This document shows positions 9,171 to 17,343 of a stretch of DNA of 64,000 nt, piece by piece. The notes under the pieces were generated by a model. The model was not told where the DNA came from and did no database searches. It worked only from the letters and a program-made list of their open reading frames with translations. Positions within the stretch are counted from its first letter, which is position 1; each line of letters starts with the position of its first letter. The position numbers and the translations under genes were made by a program. Source of the DNA: Ectobacillus funiculus (lineage in GTDB: Bacteria; Bacillota; Bacilli; Bacillales; Bacillaceae_G); contig NZ_SCFM01000017.1 in assembly GCF_004138295.1 (NCBI RefSeq), positions 89,337-153,336 on the forward strand. Direction: 5' to 3'.

Positions 9171-10772
9171 CTAACTTTTTCGCTGAGGTGAACGCGGACG
9201 CAATGAATGACTCATCCGTTTTCGATTCTTTTTCCCGGTTTGATCAGAACGATCCACCATTCCCCACCAAGGAACACGCACATAAATATCCTTCAAACTC
9301 GTAAGATTCAAAGGTGCCACTGGAGACAAATAAGGCACACCGAAAGAACGAAGTCGTGCCATATGAATTAAAAGAATTAAAATTGCCACTAAGATACCAT
9401 ATAAACCTAATGTTGCCGCGCAAATCATCATAGGAAATCGAAGCAGCCGAATGGCGATTCCTTGACTAAAGACCGGAAAAATAAAGGAGGATATCCCGGT
9501 AATAGAAACAACAATTACCATCGAAGCAGATACAATTCCTGCCTGTACTGCCGCCTGTCCAATGACCAGAGCTCCCACAATACTTACCGCCTGCCCGACA
9601 GTCCTTGGCAGACGTACACCCGCTTCCCGCAATCCTTCGAAGGAAATCTCCATAATTAAAGCTTCTACAAAGGCCGGAAAAGGAACAGTTTCCCTTCCAG
9701 AAGCAACACTAAGCAATAAGGTAGTCGGAAGCATTTCTGGATGATAGGTCGTAATCGCAATATAAAGGGAGGGTAAAAGTAAAGCAATTCCTATCATACA
9801 GAAGCGGAGCCATCGGATTACCGTCGAAACCATAAAATGCTGGTAATAGTCCTCACTTGATTGCAGCATTTCATAAAAAGTAATCGGCACAATCAGCGCA
9901 AACGGTGTATTGTCAATGAGTATCCCTATCTTTCCTTCCAATAAATTAGCTGCCACCTTGTCTGGACGCTCAGTATTGTTCACCTGGGGGAAAACAGAAA
10001 AGGGATTATCCCCAATAAGTTCCTCAATATAGCCGCTTTCTAAAATTGCATCAATATCAATTCGTCTTAACCTTTCTCGCACCTCTGCTACGAGAGATGG
10101 CTCCACAACCCCGTCCAGATAGGTAATCACGATATTCGTATTTGATAATCGCCCTACCTTTATAGCTTCCATTTTGAGCTGAGAGGTTTTTAATCTTCTG
10201 CGAAGCAGACTCGTGTTGGTTCTCAAGTTTTCTGTAAAACCTTCCCTAGGACCACGGATTACCGCTTCCGTCGCTGGCTCTTCAACAGATCTCATGTCCC
10301 ATCCTTTGGCGCTAATAAAAAGAGCTTGCTTTACTCCATCTAATAATAAAACGGTATCCCCGTCCAAAATATGCTCTACTGCTTCCTGAATGGTCTGTCC
10401 TATACTAACTTGAGAAACATGAATAATTTGCTCTTGCAGAAAGGTTTCCATATCCCTTAATGGAATGTCTGCGGAAAGAAATGTCATTTTCCCAACGTTC
10501 AGCAAGGGTTTCATCACATCAGAATCAATTATTTCTGCATCTACCATGCCGTCTAAACAAATAAGCACTCCCTTTTGTATCCTGCTTAACCGAAACTCAT
10601 AAAACACAATATCGGAGGATCGCTCAAAAATTCCTTTCAACTGTTTTATATCATCATGGAAATGACCTGTAAGTTGATCATATTTTGCATCATCTTGCCG
10701 AGAACATAACTGCGGCTCATGATTTTGATTTGATTGTGAGTTCCTCTTTTTCAACCAACGCAACATTCCCAT
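9171..10772 (-). CDS. Germinant receptor A subunit (GerA/GerKA family), locus 1
   Basis: About 533 residues. The large hydrophilic N-terminal domain contains the family hallmark EEPATEAVIRGPREGF (residues about 175-190). Four to five TM segments follow (about 300-480) with the conserved PFPAFVEALIMEISFEGLREAG, and then a basic C-terminal tail. It forms the receptor with B and C subunits in the spore inner membrane. The ATG at 10772 is preferred over the upstream GTG at 10778 because GGGG is then about 10 bases away. It is very similar to the A subunit at 51422-53038. It is divergent from its B-subunit gene, an arrangement repeated at the second locus. Confidence 0.93.
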   Translation of the reverse strand: MGMLRWLKKRNSQSNQNHEPQLCSRQDDAKYDQLTGHFHDDIKQLKGIFERSSDIVFYEFRLSRIQKGVLICLDGMVDAEIIDSDVMKPLLNVGKMTFLSADIPLRDMETFLQEQIIHVSQVSIGQTIQEAVEHILDGDTVLLLDGVKQALFISAKGWDMRSVEEPATEAVIRGPREGFTENLRTNTSLLRRRLKTSQLKMEAIKVGRLSNTNIVITYLDGVVEPSLVAEVRERLRRIDIDAILESGYIEELIGDNPFSVFPQVNNTERPDKVAANLLEGKIGILIDNTPFALIVPITFYEMLQSSEDYYQHFMVSTVIRWLRFCMIGIALLLPSLYIAITTYHPEMLPTTLLLSVASGRETVPFPAFVEALIMEISFEGLREAGVRLPRTVGQAVSIVGALVIGQAAVQAGIVSASMVIVVSITGISSFIFPVFSQGIAIRLLRFPMMICAATLGLYGILVAILILLIHMARLRSFGVPYLSPVAPLNLTSLKDIYVRVPWWGMVDRSDQTGKKNRKRMSHSLRPRSPQRKS

Positions 10773-10840
10773 TTCCACATATCCCCTTCTATCTTCTATA
10801 CATTTTTCTTATTTTGACCAGATATAAAAATAAATTTCAA

Positions 10841-10870
10841 GGATATACTCTAAAAATTTTGTTCATGTTA
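10841..10870 (+). promoter_or_regulatory. Candidate sigma-G-type forespore promoter of gerB copy 1
   Basis: GGATA, 18 bases, then CATGTTA resembles the B. subtilis sigma-G pattern (GHATR-N18-CATWHTA) with two mismatches. It lies about 30 bases upstream of the B-subunit start, and gerA operons are known sigma-G targets. Confidence 0.4.
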
Positions 10871-10902
10871 ATACTAAAGCAGGTGACAAAAAGTGGATTA
10901 GG

Positions 10903-12024
10903 ATGGGGAAAACCATGGAAAGAATCTCAATCACCCAATTGTTTATGCTTACCTTATTGTTTCAAATTGGCTCTTCTGGGATATTCGGGTTTGCTTCTGC
11001 AGCCGGGAAAGATGCTTGGCTATCTGTCTTATTGTCTACTGCACTTGGGACATGTCTCATTGGTATATTTCTCATCTTAATGCGTCTTCAGCCGGGATTA
11101 ACTCTTGTTGAATGGTTTCCTGCTCAGTTTGGTCAATGGCTTGGCACCCCTATTTCCTGGTTTTATATGCTTATGTTTTTATACAACTCTAGTCGTACAC
11201 TCGGTGATGTAAAGGACCTCATCCCAACAACTATTTTGCCAGGTACACCTAATTGGGTGATACTTAGCGTATTTATGATCGCTATCGCTTATGCTCTGTT
11301 TAGTGGAATTGAGGTTATAGCTCGTCTCGGAGAGATCATTTTGCCTGTCCTATTAGTTTTATTTTTGGTTGAGATTGTCTTAATTTTTGGATCAGATACG
11401 ATCCGTATTGAACGATTACAGCCAGTTTTGGGAGAAGGATGGGACCGTGTTTGGGAAGGGGCATGGCCAAGCGGCGCCCAGCAATCCTTTGCGGAAACCC
11501 TTGAGTTCGCTATGATTTGGACATTGACGAAACAGCCGGAACGCATCGCAAAGACGACTATTTTGGCTACTCTTTTATATGGAATTCTTCTTTCTACTTT
11601 CGATGCACTGGCCATCCTGACATTTGGTGAAGAAGTCTTTTCAAGCAGTACGTACCCCTTATACAGGTTAGTCAAAACTATCTCTATTGCGGACTTTCTC
11701 GAGAACCTAGATGCATTAGGGATTTTGTATTTTATGGGCTTCGTCTTTTTTAAAGTGACGTTACAAATGTATGGAGTCATTCGGGGAATACAGCAATTGT
11801 TATATCTTAGCGATAGCAGAGTTCTTGTTTTCCCTGTAAGCGTCATTGTCCTTATTTTAGGATTAACCGAATCCGAAAGCACATCGGAGCATATTGCTTC
11901 AGGTTTAGGAAGCCTTGCATATCCTTCGATAGTCCCTTGGTTTTTAATTCCTAGTTTATTATTGATTGTGACCTGTATCCGAAAGGGCATATCCGGCAAA
12001 CAAATGAAAAAAAGCAGATTATAG
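10903..12024 (+). CDS. Germinant receptor B subunit (GerAB-type permease), locus 1
   Basis: A 373-residue integral membrane protein with about ten TM helices, of the spore germination permease branch of the APC superfamily. It is the likely germinant-binding subunit. The start ISITQLFMLTLLFQIGSSGIF and the segments RTLGDVKDLI and LEFAMIWTLT are typical. It is transcribed away from the A and C genes. The first ATG (10903) and a second at 10915 are both possible; neither has a perfect ribosome binding site. The paralogue at 49630-50766 is clearly related but more diverged than the A subunits, consistent with different ligand specificity. Confidence 0.9.
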   Translation: MGKTMERISITQLFMLTLLFQIGSSGIFGFASAAGKDAWLSVLLSTALGTCLIGIFLILMRLQPGLTLVEWFPAQFGQWLGTPISWFYMLMFLYNSSRTLGDVKDLIPTTILPGTPNWVILSVFMIAIAYALFSGIEVIARLGEIILPVLLVLFLVEIVLIFGSDTIRIERLQPVLGEGWDRVWEGAWPSGAQQSFAETLEFAMIWTLTKQPERIAKTTILATLLYGILLSTFDALAILTFGEEVFSSSTYPLYRLVKTISIADFLENLDALGILYFMGFVFFKVTLQMYGVIRGIQQLLYLSDSRVLVFPVSVIVLILGLTESESTSEHIASGLGSLAYPSIVPWFLIPSLLLIVTCIRKGISGKQMKKSRL

Positions 12025-12048
12025 TATGAATAGGAGCTGTATCTCACA

Positions 12049-12183
12049 ATGGAGCAATTTTTTTGGCCATGGCAGTCTAGAGTAATCATTCAGCATCCTT
12101 GGGCTCTACATATATTTCTCTTTTTCCTGTCTATCGTTTTATCCATCATTACGTGGGTAAGAAAGAAAAACAGGATCGAGTAA
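12049..12183 (+). CDS. Small single-TM protein after gerB copy 1
   Basis: This is a 44-codon frame starting 24 bases after gerB. The protein begins MEQFFWPWQSR, has one hydrophobic helix (about residues 20-37, LHIFLFFLSIVLSIITW) and ends in a basic RKKNR tail. GGAG lies 12 bases upstream, which is a little long. I do not recognise a family. The position after a receptor gene is where small accessory (D-type) membrane proteins of germinant receptors are often found, but those usually have two helices. A real gene is likely but not certain. Confidence 0.5.
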   Translation: MEQFFWPWQSRVIIQHPWALHIFLFFLSIVLSIITWVRKKNRIE

Positions 12184-12266
12184 CTAAGAATTCTACTTAG
12201 ATTTAAAATGGAAGTCTATTGCTTAGGAACATACATCTATAAAACGCTTGGAAAGGAAGATGTAAA

Positions 12267-12473
12267 TTGGCAGATACAACTATCTATGTAAAAGAAGCAA
12301 CAAATGAACAACCTATTCAAACATTAGAATCAATTCTTATACAGATGGATGGCGTTGAATGGACCGATGTGAACATGGAAGATGGCGAAGTGAAGATTAC
12401 ATACAATGAAAGTCAAGTTACTGAGGAACAGATTATTAACAAAATTCAGCAATACGGACTGCATCCCCTGTAA
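12267..12473 (+). CDS. Heavy-metal-associated-like domain protein lacking the CxxC motif
   Basis: A 68-residue protein with a TTG start and AAGGAAG about 8 bases upstream. The pattern (Y-V strand, helix QTLESILIQMDGVEWTDV, strand GEVKITYNE, helix TEEQIINKIQQYG) fits the beta-alpha-beta HMA fold of CopZ-like chaperones. The metal-binding loop reads NEQPIQT instead of a GMTCxxC-type sequence, so it has no cysteine and probably does not bind copper in the usual way. It is followed by a hairpin terminator shared with the convergent MOSC gene. Confidence 0.65.
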   Translation: MADTTIYVKEATNEQPIQTLESILIQMDGVEWTDVNMEDGEVKITYNESQVTEEQIINKIQQYGLHPL

Positions 12474-12500
12474 TACGGAAAAAATGTCTAAAATCTGTCG

Positions 12501-12538
12501 TAAAGAAAACTCGCCGAATTGGCGAGCTTTCTTTACCG
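12501..12538. terminator. Bidirectional hairpin terminator derived from the repeat family
   Basis: GTAAAGAAAACTCGCC / GGCGAGCTTTCTTTAC form a near-perfect stem of about 16 bp around GAATT. The left arm equals the head of the structured repeats and the right arm resembles their tail TTTCTTACA. It therefore looks like a repeat copy with its middle deleted. It lies between two convergent genes and overlaps the MOSC stop codon. Confidence 0.8.
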
Positions 12539-13168
12539 GTTCTTTGTAATACGCTGCACAAGCTTATTTCTCCACGCAGGTGCCAACGCCTCTTCCGCTA
12601 GAATTTCTTTCGCCTCTCCCTCATTCCATGGGCCGTGGAAATAAATACGGTTTGTATGTAAAACAGTCACAGATTTTCCTCGCTCTAATAGAGTGATGCT
12701 TGCATCTTTATCTACAAACCCTTCCTCAAGCACACGCATAAAATAGCCTGTATATCCAGTTTTCACAATTTCCGCCATCAAGCCCTTACAGCCCGTATGA
12801 TGGTCAATCGTAATACATGGGATCCTTCCCTGCGTTACTTGTACAATCGCTTCTCCAATTCGGTACACATCCCCGATGTATGTATCTTCCTCTTTCATAC
12901 CTATTACAGTAAAATTCTCTCCAAACGCCGGACGCGGCAAGGTGCTCCCAAATTTCTTTTCCCATAGCGCATAGTGCTCAAACGGATAGACACAAACAGC
13001 CCGATCCACTCCGCCGTGAAATGAGGTATTGGCAACAGCATCACCATCAAACGATTCCTTTCGCAGCCAACATCCTTCTACCTCTTCTTTCCCGATTCCC
13101 GTTACGAGCGTTCCGTTCTTCAATTGTTTTGTTTTTGGAAGCCCGACACTGATTTGCAGCAGCTTCAT
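12533..13168 (-). CDS. MOSC domain protein (YiiM/YflK-like)
   Basis: A 211-residue soluble protein of the MOSC family, related to molybdenum-cofactor sulfurase C-terminal domains and to E. coli YiiM and B. subtilis YflK. Visible motifs are FHGGVDRAVCVYPFEHYALWE, the FGENF segment, and QVTQGRIPC with the conserved Cys that is thought to carry sulfur or bind Mo-cofactor. The C-terminal helices match the YiiM-type extension. YiiM-like proteins reduce N-hydroxylated bases; that activity here is inference. AAAGGGG lies 8 bases before the ATG. The VOC gene upstream ends 31 bases away and may be co-transcribed. Confidence 0.85.
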   Translation of the reverse strand: MKLLQISVGLPKTKQLKNGTLVTGIGKEEVEGCWLRKESFDGDAVANTSFHGGVDRAVCVYPFEHYALWEKKFGSTLPRPAFGENFTVIGMKEEDTYIGDVYRIGEAIVQVTQGRIPCITIDHHTGCKGLMAEIVKTGYTGYFMRVLEEGFVDKDASITLLERGKSVTVLHTNRIYFHGPWNEGEAKEILAEEALAPAWRNKLVQRITKNR

Positions 13169-13198
13169 CTCATGAACCCCTTTCGTTTTGATTTCGTT

Positions 13199-13585
13199 TT
13201 ACGCCTCATATAGCTCTAAAGGCAAGCCGTCTGGATCCTGAAAGAATGTGAACTGCTTGCCTGTAAGAGAATCGATTCGGATTGGCTCAACGCTCACACC
13301 ATGCTCCTTCAGCTCGCATACAGCTGCTTTTATATCTGTAACTTGAAACGCTAAATGGCGCAAGCCAGCCGCTTCCGGATAACTCGGACGCTTTGGAGGA
13401 TGCGGAAAAGAAAACAATTCGATTTGTCCATGCTCTCCTACCGCAAGATCCAATTTATAGGAATCTCTCTCCTCTCGATAGATTTCACTGATAATACTGA
13501 GCCCCAGAATATTTACATAAAAGTGCTTCGACTTTTCATAATTAGAGCAAATAATCGCAGTATGATGAATTTTTTCTATGTTCAT
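13199..13585 (-). CDS. gloA2: VOC-superfamily protein, glyoxalase GloA2/YaeR-like
   Basis: A 128-residue protein with two beta-alpha-beta-beta-beta modules. It starts MNIEKIHHTAIICSNYEKSK and contains SEIYREERDSYKLDLA, IELFSFPHPPKRPS.PEA.GLRHLAF and FFQDPDGLPLELYE, the pattern of E. coli YaeR (GloA2). Candidate metal ligands are the His of HHTA, Glu of IELFSF, His of GLRHLAF and Glu of PLELYE. The upstream frame can extend seven codons, but GGAGGAAG sits just before the ATG at 13585. The substrate is unknown in this subfamily; it is often grouped with methylglyoxal detoxification. Confidence 0.82.
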   Translation of the reverse strand: MNIEKIHHTAIICSNYEKSKHFYVNILGLSIISEIYREERDSYKLDLAVGEHGQIELFSFPHPPKRPSYPEAAGLRHLAFQVTDIKAAVCELKEHGVSVEPIRIDSLTGKQFTFFQDPDGLPLELYEA

Positions 13586-13814
13586 ATTCTTTCTTCCTCC
13601 ATACATATGTTTTCTAAAATCCCTTAAAATATTGCTTAGCTTCTATCTTAGCATGTGCCTGTTCGTTTTCTTACTCAATGCGGGTATTCTATCCAAAAAA
13701 ATTTCTCTGACACCAATGGTTCGAAACAAATTTAAAACTCTTCTATTTTTTTTAAAAGACGGACAGAAAAAACGACATATCCCCGAATTATTATAATAGA
13801 TAGGCAGATTGCTA

Positions 13815-13953
13815 ATAAAGAAAACTCGCCGACTGGCGAGCCCTGCTTTTGGACGAAGACAGAGGCGTAGTTGCACTTATACTTTGTTCCTAAAATTTCT
13901 CGCTACGTCGAATTGGCTGCCAGCTAGAAATTTATCCTTTCTTAAAGTATAAG
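13815..13953 (+). repeat. Structured intergenic repeat, copy 3 (full length)
   Basis: Head TAAAGAAAACTCGCCGACTGGC, arms GAAGACAGAGGCGTAG and CTACGTCGAATTGGC, tail TTTCTTAAAGTATAAG. It fills most of the gap between gloA2 and the arsR pair. The rest of 13586-13814 contains no feature that I can support. Confidence 0.95.
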
Positions 13954-14068
13954 AAACCTCTCTTATTAGCATGTTCAATGTCAATATTATCAATTCCATG
14001 CAATATGAAGAACTATGTATCTTAATCTTAGCAAGAATACAAGTAAAAGATAACAAGGGAGAAAAATT

Positions 14069-14344
14069 ATGATGCAAAAAATAAGAAAATATGAAAACAG
14101 TGCCGAAGTATTAAGAATTTTAGCTCATCCTGTTCGTTTAGGACTGATTGAGACGATGATCACAAACGGTCCTACGAATGTAACATCCATGTACGAGGAA
14201 TTTAAAATGCCGCAAAGTACAATTAGCCAGCATTTATCTAAATTAAAATCCGCAAAAATTATTTCCGGGACACGTAAAGGCTTAGAAATTTACTATGAGG
14301 TTGTTGACGACCGCGCAAAATCCATTCTTTCTACACTTGCGTAA
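14069..14344 (+). CDS. ArsR-family winged-helix regulator, PagR-like, copy 1
   Basis: A 91-residue protein. The helix-turn-helix (KMPQSTISQHLSKLKSAKIISG) and wing (RKGLEIYYEVVD) are clear, preceded by the family's LRILAHPVRLGLIETM. No metal-binding cysteine motif (ELCVC) is present, so a non-metal signal or constitutive repression is likely. It most resembles PagR of Bacillus anthracis. GGGAG lies 7 bases before the first of two adjacent ATGs (14069, 14072). The next gene is an almost identical copy, and no obvious target operon follows, so autoregulation or a distant target is likely. Confidence 0.88.
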   Translation: MMQKIRKYENSAEVLRILAHPVRLGLIETMITNGPTNVTSMYEEFKMPQSTISQHLSKLKSAKIISGTRKGLEIYYEVVDDRAKSILSTLA

Positions 14345-14429
14345 GTTATCAATTCCGTACAATATGAAGAACTATGTATCTTATCTTAGTAAGAACATAA
14401 CCAAAAGATAATAAAGGAGCGAAGTTAAA

Positions 14430-14702
14430 ATGCAAAAAATAGGAAAATACGAAAACAGTGCCGAAGTATTAAAAATTTTAGCTCATCCTGTTCGTTTAGG
14501 GCTGATTGAGACAATGATCGCAAACGGTCCTACAAATGTCACATCGATGTATGAGGAATTCAAAATGCCGCAAAGTACAATTAGCCAGCATTTATCTAAG
14601 CTGAAATCCGCAAAAATTATTTCCGGGACACGTAAAGGTCTAGAGATTTACTATGAGGTTGTTGACGACCGCGCAAAATCCATTCTTTCTACACTTGCGT
14701 AA
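14430..14702 (+). CDS. ArsR-family winged-helix regulator, PagR-like, copy 2
   Basis: A 90-residue protein differing from copy 1 at only about three positions (R5G, R16K-type change, T32A-type change) plus the missing extra Met. The DNA-binding helix is identical, so both should bind the same operator, which is probably within the duplicated block upstream of each gene. AAAGGAG lies about 10 bases before the ATG. Synonymous differences outnumber the amino-acid changes, suggesting that both copies are under selection and heterodimers could form (inference). A strong bidirectional terminator follows. Confidence 0.88.
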   Translation: MQKIGKYENSAEVLKILAHPVRLGLIETMIANGPTNVTSMYEEFKMPQSTISQHLSKLKSAKIISGTRKGLEIYYEVVDDRAKSILSTLA

Positions 14703-14758
14703 GCAGACGAATCGGCTTGCAGCCTAATAGCCGCAAAATAGAAGCTGTTTATGCATAC

Positions 14759-14795
14759 AGTGTCCCATAGACTGTAATCTATGGGACACTTTTAT
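14759..14795. terminator. Bidirectional intrinsic terminator
   Basis: TGTCCCATAGA / TCTATGGGACA with loop CTGTAA, then CTTTTAT on plus. It separates arsR copy 2 from the convergent prmA-like gene. Confidence 0.88.
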
Positions 14796-14804
14796 GTACA
14801 ATCG

Positions 14805-15665
14805 TCATTTATTAAAATACATCGTAATCCACTCATCGGACTGCAATCTCTTTTGCAAAGAGAAGCCAGCATTTTGAAACAAAGCAATTACATGCTCCGT
14901 ATGCCATTCAACCAGGCCTGAGACAAGGAAATGATTGCTTTTTTCCAGCAGCTCATGTCTATCGATAATTATTTTTGCCTCATCTCCTCCAATGTTAATA
15001 AAAATCCAATCAAACCAATCTTGGATACGGTAGCTTCCATCTATTAAATCAGCCTGTACAATTTGGATTTGCTTTACGCCGTTCAAATTTGCATGATGTA
15101 AGATCTCCCGTTCAACAGGCTCTAAATCTACAGCTATAACCTCCTGAGCACCTTTTAATAACGCCGCTATACTTAAAATACCTGATCCGGTTCCTAAGTC
15201 CAAGACCCTCTTCTTCGTGAAATCACGGTCTAAAATAACCTCCAAACAAGCTTGTGTTGTCCCATGAATACCTGTTCCAAATGCCCCTTGCGGATCTAAA
15301 TGCAGCGTCGCCTCCGGTTTGTACTCTTTGTCAGAACCAGCGTAGCGGATCACCCATCCGTTTTTCAGCTCAATATCTTCAAACGCTTGGTTCCACTCCT
15401 GTGTTTCCACCATCCGATATATAATCTCTTCCCTTCTAATAGATAAAAGTGCAGGAAGTATAGAAAGATATTGCTCCGGATCTTCATCCCCATACACCTT
15501 TAAATCTACCTGCTGCTGTGTATCTGTCTCAAATGCATATCCATTTTGAGTCACCTTCACCTCAATCGGAGCCTCATAATATAAATTATAAATTCCTGCC
15601 TCATACAATCTTTGCGCGGCTTCCTCCACCTGTGTATATGGCAATGTTATGCTAAATTCATACAT
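14805..15665 (-). CDS. PrmA-like protein-lysine methyltransferase
   Basis: A 286-residue SAM-dependent class I methyltransferase. It resembles ribosomal protein L11 methyltransferase: an N-terminal substrate-recognition domain, then DPQGAFGTGIHGTTQACLE, the SAM motif VLDLGTGSGILSIAA and acidic VIAVDLEP. The PrmA signature NILA(D/N) is replaced by NIGGD, and the gene is not in the usual dnaK-dnaJ context. It may therefore be a PrmA paralogue with another target rather than the housekeeping enzyme. The start at 15665 has AGGAAG about 10 bases upstream. Confidence 0.8.
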   Translation of the reverse strand: MYEFSITLPYTQVEEAAQRLYEAGIYNLYYEAPIEVKVTQNGYAFETDTQQQVDLKVYGDEDPEQYLSILPALLSIRREEIIYRMVETQEWNQAFEDIELKNGWVIRYAGSDKEYKPEATLHLDPQGAFGTGIHGTTQACLEVILDRDFTKKRVLDLGTGSGILSIAALLKGAQEVIAVDLEPVEREILHHANLNGVKQIQIVQADLIDGSYRIQDWFDWIFINIGGDEAKIIIDRHELLEKSNHFLVSGLVEWHTEHVIALFQNAGFSLQKRLQSDEWITMYFNK

Positions 15666-15755
15666 CCTCTCACACTTCCTTTAACTCATACTGCATCAAT
15701 CTCTTACTTACCTAACCGTTTTCGTTAATAATTATACAAAAAATAGAGAAATATA

Positions 15756-15806
15756 AAAAACATGACGTACAAAATTCTGCGATTTTGTACGTCATGTTTT
15801 TTCTTT
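15756..15806. terminator. Orphan perfect hairpin with A- and T-tracts
   Basis: A 15-bp perfect stem (CATGACGTACAAAAT / ATTTTGTACGTCATG) is flanked by AAAAAA and TTTTTT, so it should terminate in both directions. It lies about 90 bases upstream of the prmA-like start, and no recognisable gene ends at it. On minus a TATAAT-like sequence lies between it and prmA. Confidence 0.7.
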
Positions 15807-15827
15807 ATATATAAGGTTAGGGGAGTA

Positions 15828-15857
15828 TCAGCTAGAAATTTATACTTTCTTAAATTG
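15828..15857 (+). repeat. Structured repeat, tail fragment (copy 4)
   Basis: Only the tail CAGCTAGAAATTTATACTTTCTTA remains. Confidence 0.85.
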
Positions 15858-15925
15858 GAACAGAATCCTCAAAATAATAGGGTAATTTGGTATAATGAAT
15901 GAGGCTAATTGTTCCTCAGAAAAAT

Positions 15926-15994
15926 CTTTATTTAAAATTTCTTACTACGTCGAATTGTCTTCTAGCTAGAAATTTATACTTTCTTAAAGTGTAA
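15926..15994 (+). repeat. Structured repeat, 3' half (copy 5)
   Basis: The second half is intact: TTAAAATTTCTTACTACG, then CGAATTGTCTTC and the tail to AAAGTGTAAG. The head is lost. Together with the fragment at 15828 it occupies the gap before the AI-2E family gene. The rest of 15807-16207 shows only an AT-rich leader. Confidence 0.9.
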
Positions 15995-16207
15995 GCTAAA
16001 AGGTAGCGGTAATGTTCCGCGTTCATTCCGCAACAATCTAGTAAAGAGGCTAATTAATTACTGAAAAACTATAAAATAACTTCAGTTTATCCTATGAAAT
16101 CCTATCCTTTCCCTTTAATAACATGATAAGATTGCAGGATCACTCACAATGTTTCTATAATTTAAGGAAGGACAGGAAAAATTGACTAAGAAGGAGCGAA
16201 CAGCAAA

Positions 16208-17278
16208 ATGGGGATATCAAACACACGTTGGTTTCGTGTTAGCATAGCAATCATCTTGTGCCTCGTCATCATCTGGCTGGCGAATGAAGTGAAGTTTATT
16301 TTTACACCACTTATTATATTTGTACAAACCTTGTTTACACCCTTTTTAATAGCAGGAGTTTTATTTTATCTTTGCCGCCCTCTCTTGCATTGGCTGGAAG
16401 GACGAAAGGTGCCGAGAGGGATTGGAATTGTAGTCATCTTTTTGGTAATAGCCGGTCTTCTGACCTTTGTTATTTCGTTTATCGGACCGATTATTCAAAA
16501 GCAATTCGTAAACCTAGTCCATAATACACCAAAAATGATCGACTCTGTGCAAAAAGGAATTCATTACTGGCAAGAACATCAACAGTTTATCCCGCAGTAT
16601 GTCAAGGAAGGTGTTACCTATATCACCGATAGCCTTGGCGATATCGTAGCGGTAACAGGTTCATCCATCGGTACGCTCCTAAGCAATACGGTCAGTCTTG
16701 TTGTGGCGCTCGCCATTGTGCCGTTCATTCTCTTCTATTTATTAAGCGACCGCGACAAATTTGTTCCGAGTGTAATTCGTTTCTTCCCAAGCTCGAAAAC
16801 AGATTATATCCGCGGCATCTTAGGCGATATGGATAAAGCATTAGCTAGCTACATTCAAGGCCAGCTCATTGTAAGTACATGTATCGGTGTGTTGCTGTTA
16901 ATTGGCTATTTGATTATCGGTCTTGATTATGCGCTCTTGCTAGCCCTGTTCGGTATGGTCATGAATATCATTCCGTTTCTCGGACCATTTTTGGCAGTAA
17001 TCCCTGCTATCATTGCTGCTTGGCTGCAGGACCCGATTATGGTTGTATATGTTATCATCATTATGTTTGCCGCCCAGCAAATTGAAAGCAGCTTTGTATC
17101 TCCGCTTGTTATGGGACGCGCCCTGAAAATCCATCCGCTTACCATCATTCTTCTCATTTTAGTTGGAGGAAATTTGGCTGGGGTGCTCGGGATGATTTTA
17201 ATTATTCCTATATATGCAGTATGCAAGGTTATTGTGCAGCATAGCTATAGGCTGCTGAAAATCAATAAAAGCACCTAA
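16208..17278 (+). CDS. AI-2E family (PerM-type) membrane transporter
   Basis: A 356-residue membrane protein with the family layout. Paired N-terminal helices are followed by the hydrophilic segment (about 80-150, amphipathic, after GPIIQKQFVNLVHNTP), and then five to six helices with the conserved GYLIIGLDYALLLALFGMVMNIIPFLGPFLA and the C-terminal PLVMGRALKIHPL. B. subtilis homologues include YueF, YdbI and YubA; the substrate is unknown, and some members export autoinducer-2 or Na+. AGGAG lies 11 bases upstream. The downstream YueH-like gene suggests conservation of the B. subtilis yueF-yueH neighbourhood. Confidence 0.88.
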   Translation: MGISNTRWFRVSIAIILCLVIIWLANEVKFIFTPLIIFVQTLFTPFLIAGVLFYLCRPLLHWLEGRKVPRGIGIVVIFLVIAGLLTFVISFIGPIIQKQFVNLVHNTPKMIDSVQKGIHYWQEHQQFIPQYVKEGVTYITDSLGDIVAVTGSSIGTLLSNTVSLVVALAIVPFILFYLLSDRDKFVPSVIRFFPSSKTDYIRGILGDMDKALASYIQGQLIVSTCIGVLLLIGYLIIGLDYALLLALFGMVMNIIPFLGPFLAVIPAIIAAWLQDPIMVVYVIIIMFAAQQIESSFVSPLVMGRALKIHPLTIILLILVGGNLAGVLGMILIIPIYAVCKVIVQHSYRLLKINKST

Positions 17279-17343
17279 TCTTTATTAGGTATTTCTTTTA
17301 TTGAAAAATGGAACGAAATCTACAGAAAAAGGGGGAGTATCTA

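Larger units (their letters stand above)
13987..14702 (+). repeat. Tandem duplication of an arsR gene with its upstream region
   Basis: Segment 13987-14344 and segment 14346-14702 are head-to-tail copies. The shared upstream block ATCAATTCC.TNCAATATGAAG, its spacing and the coding sequence are nearly identical. The second unit begins directly after the first stop codon. Confidence 0.95.
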
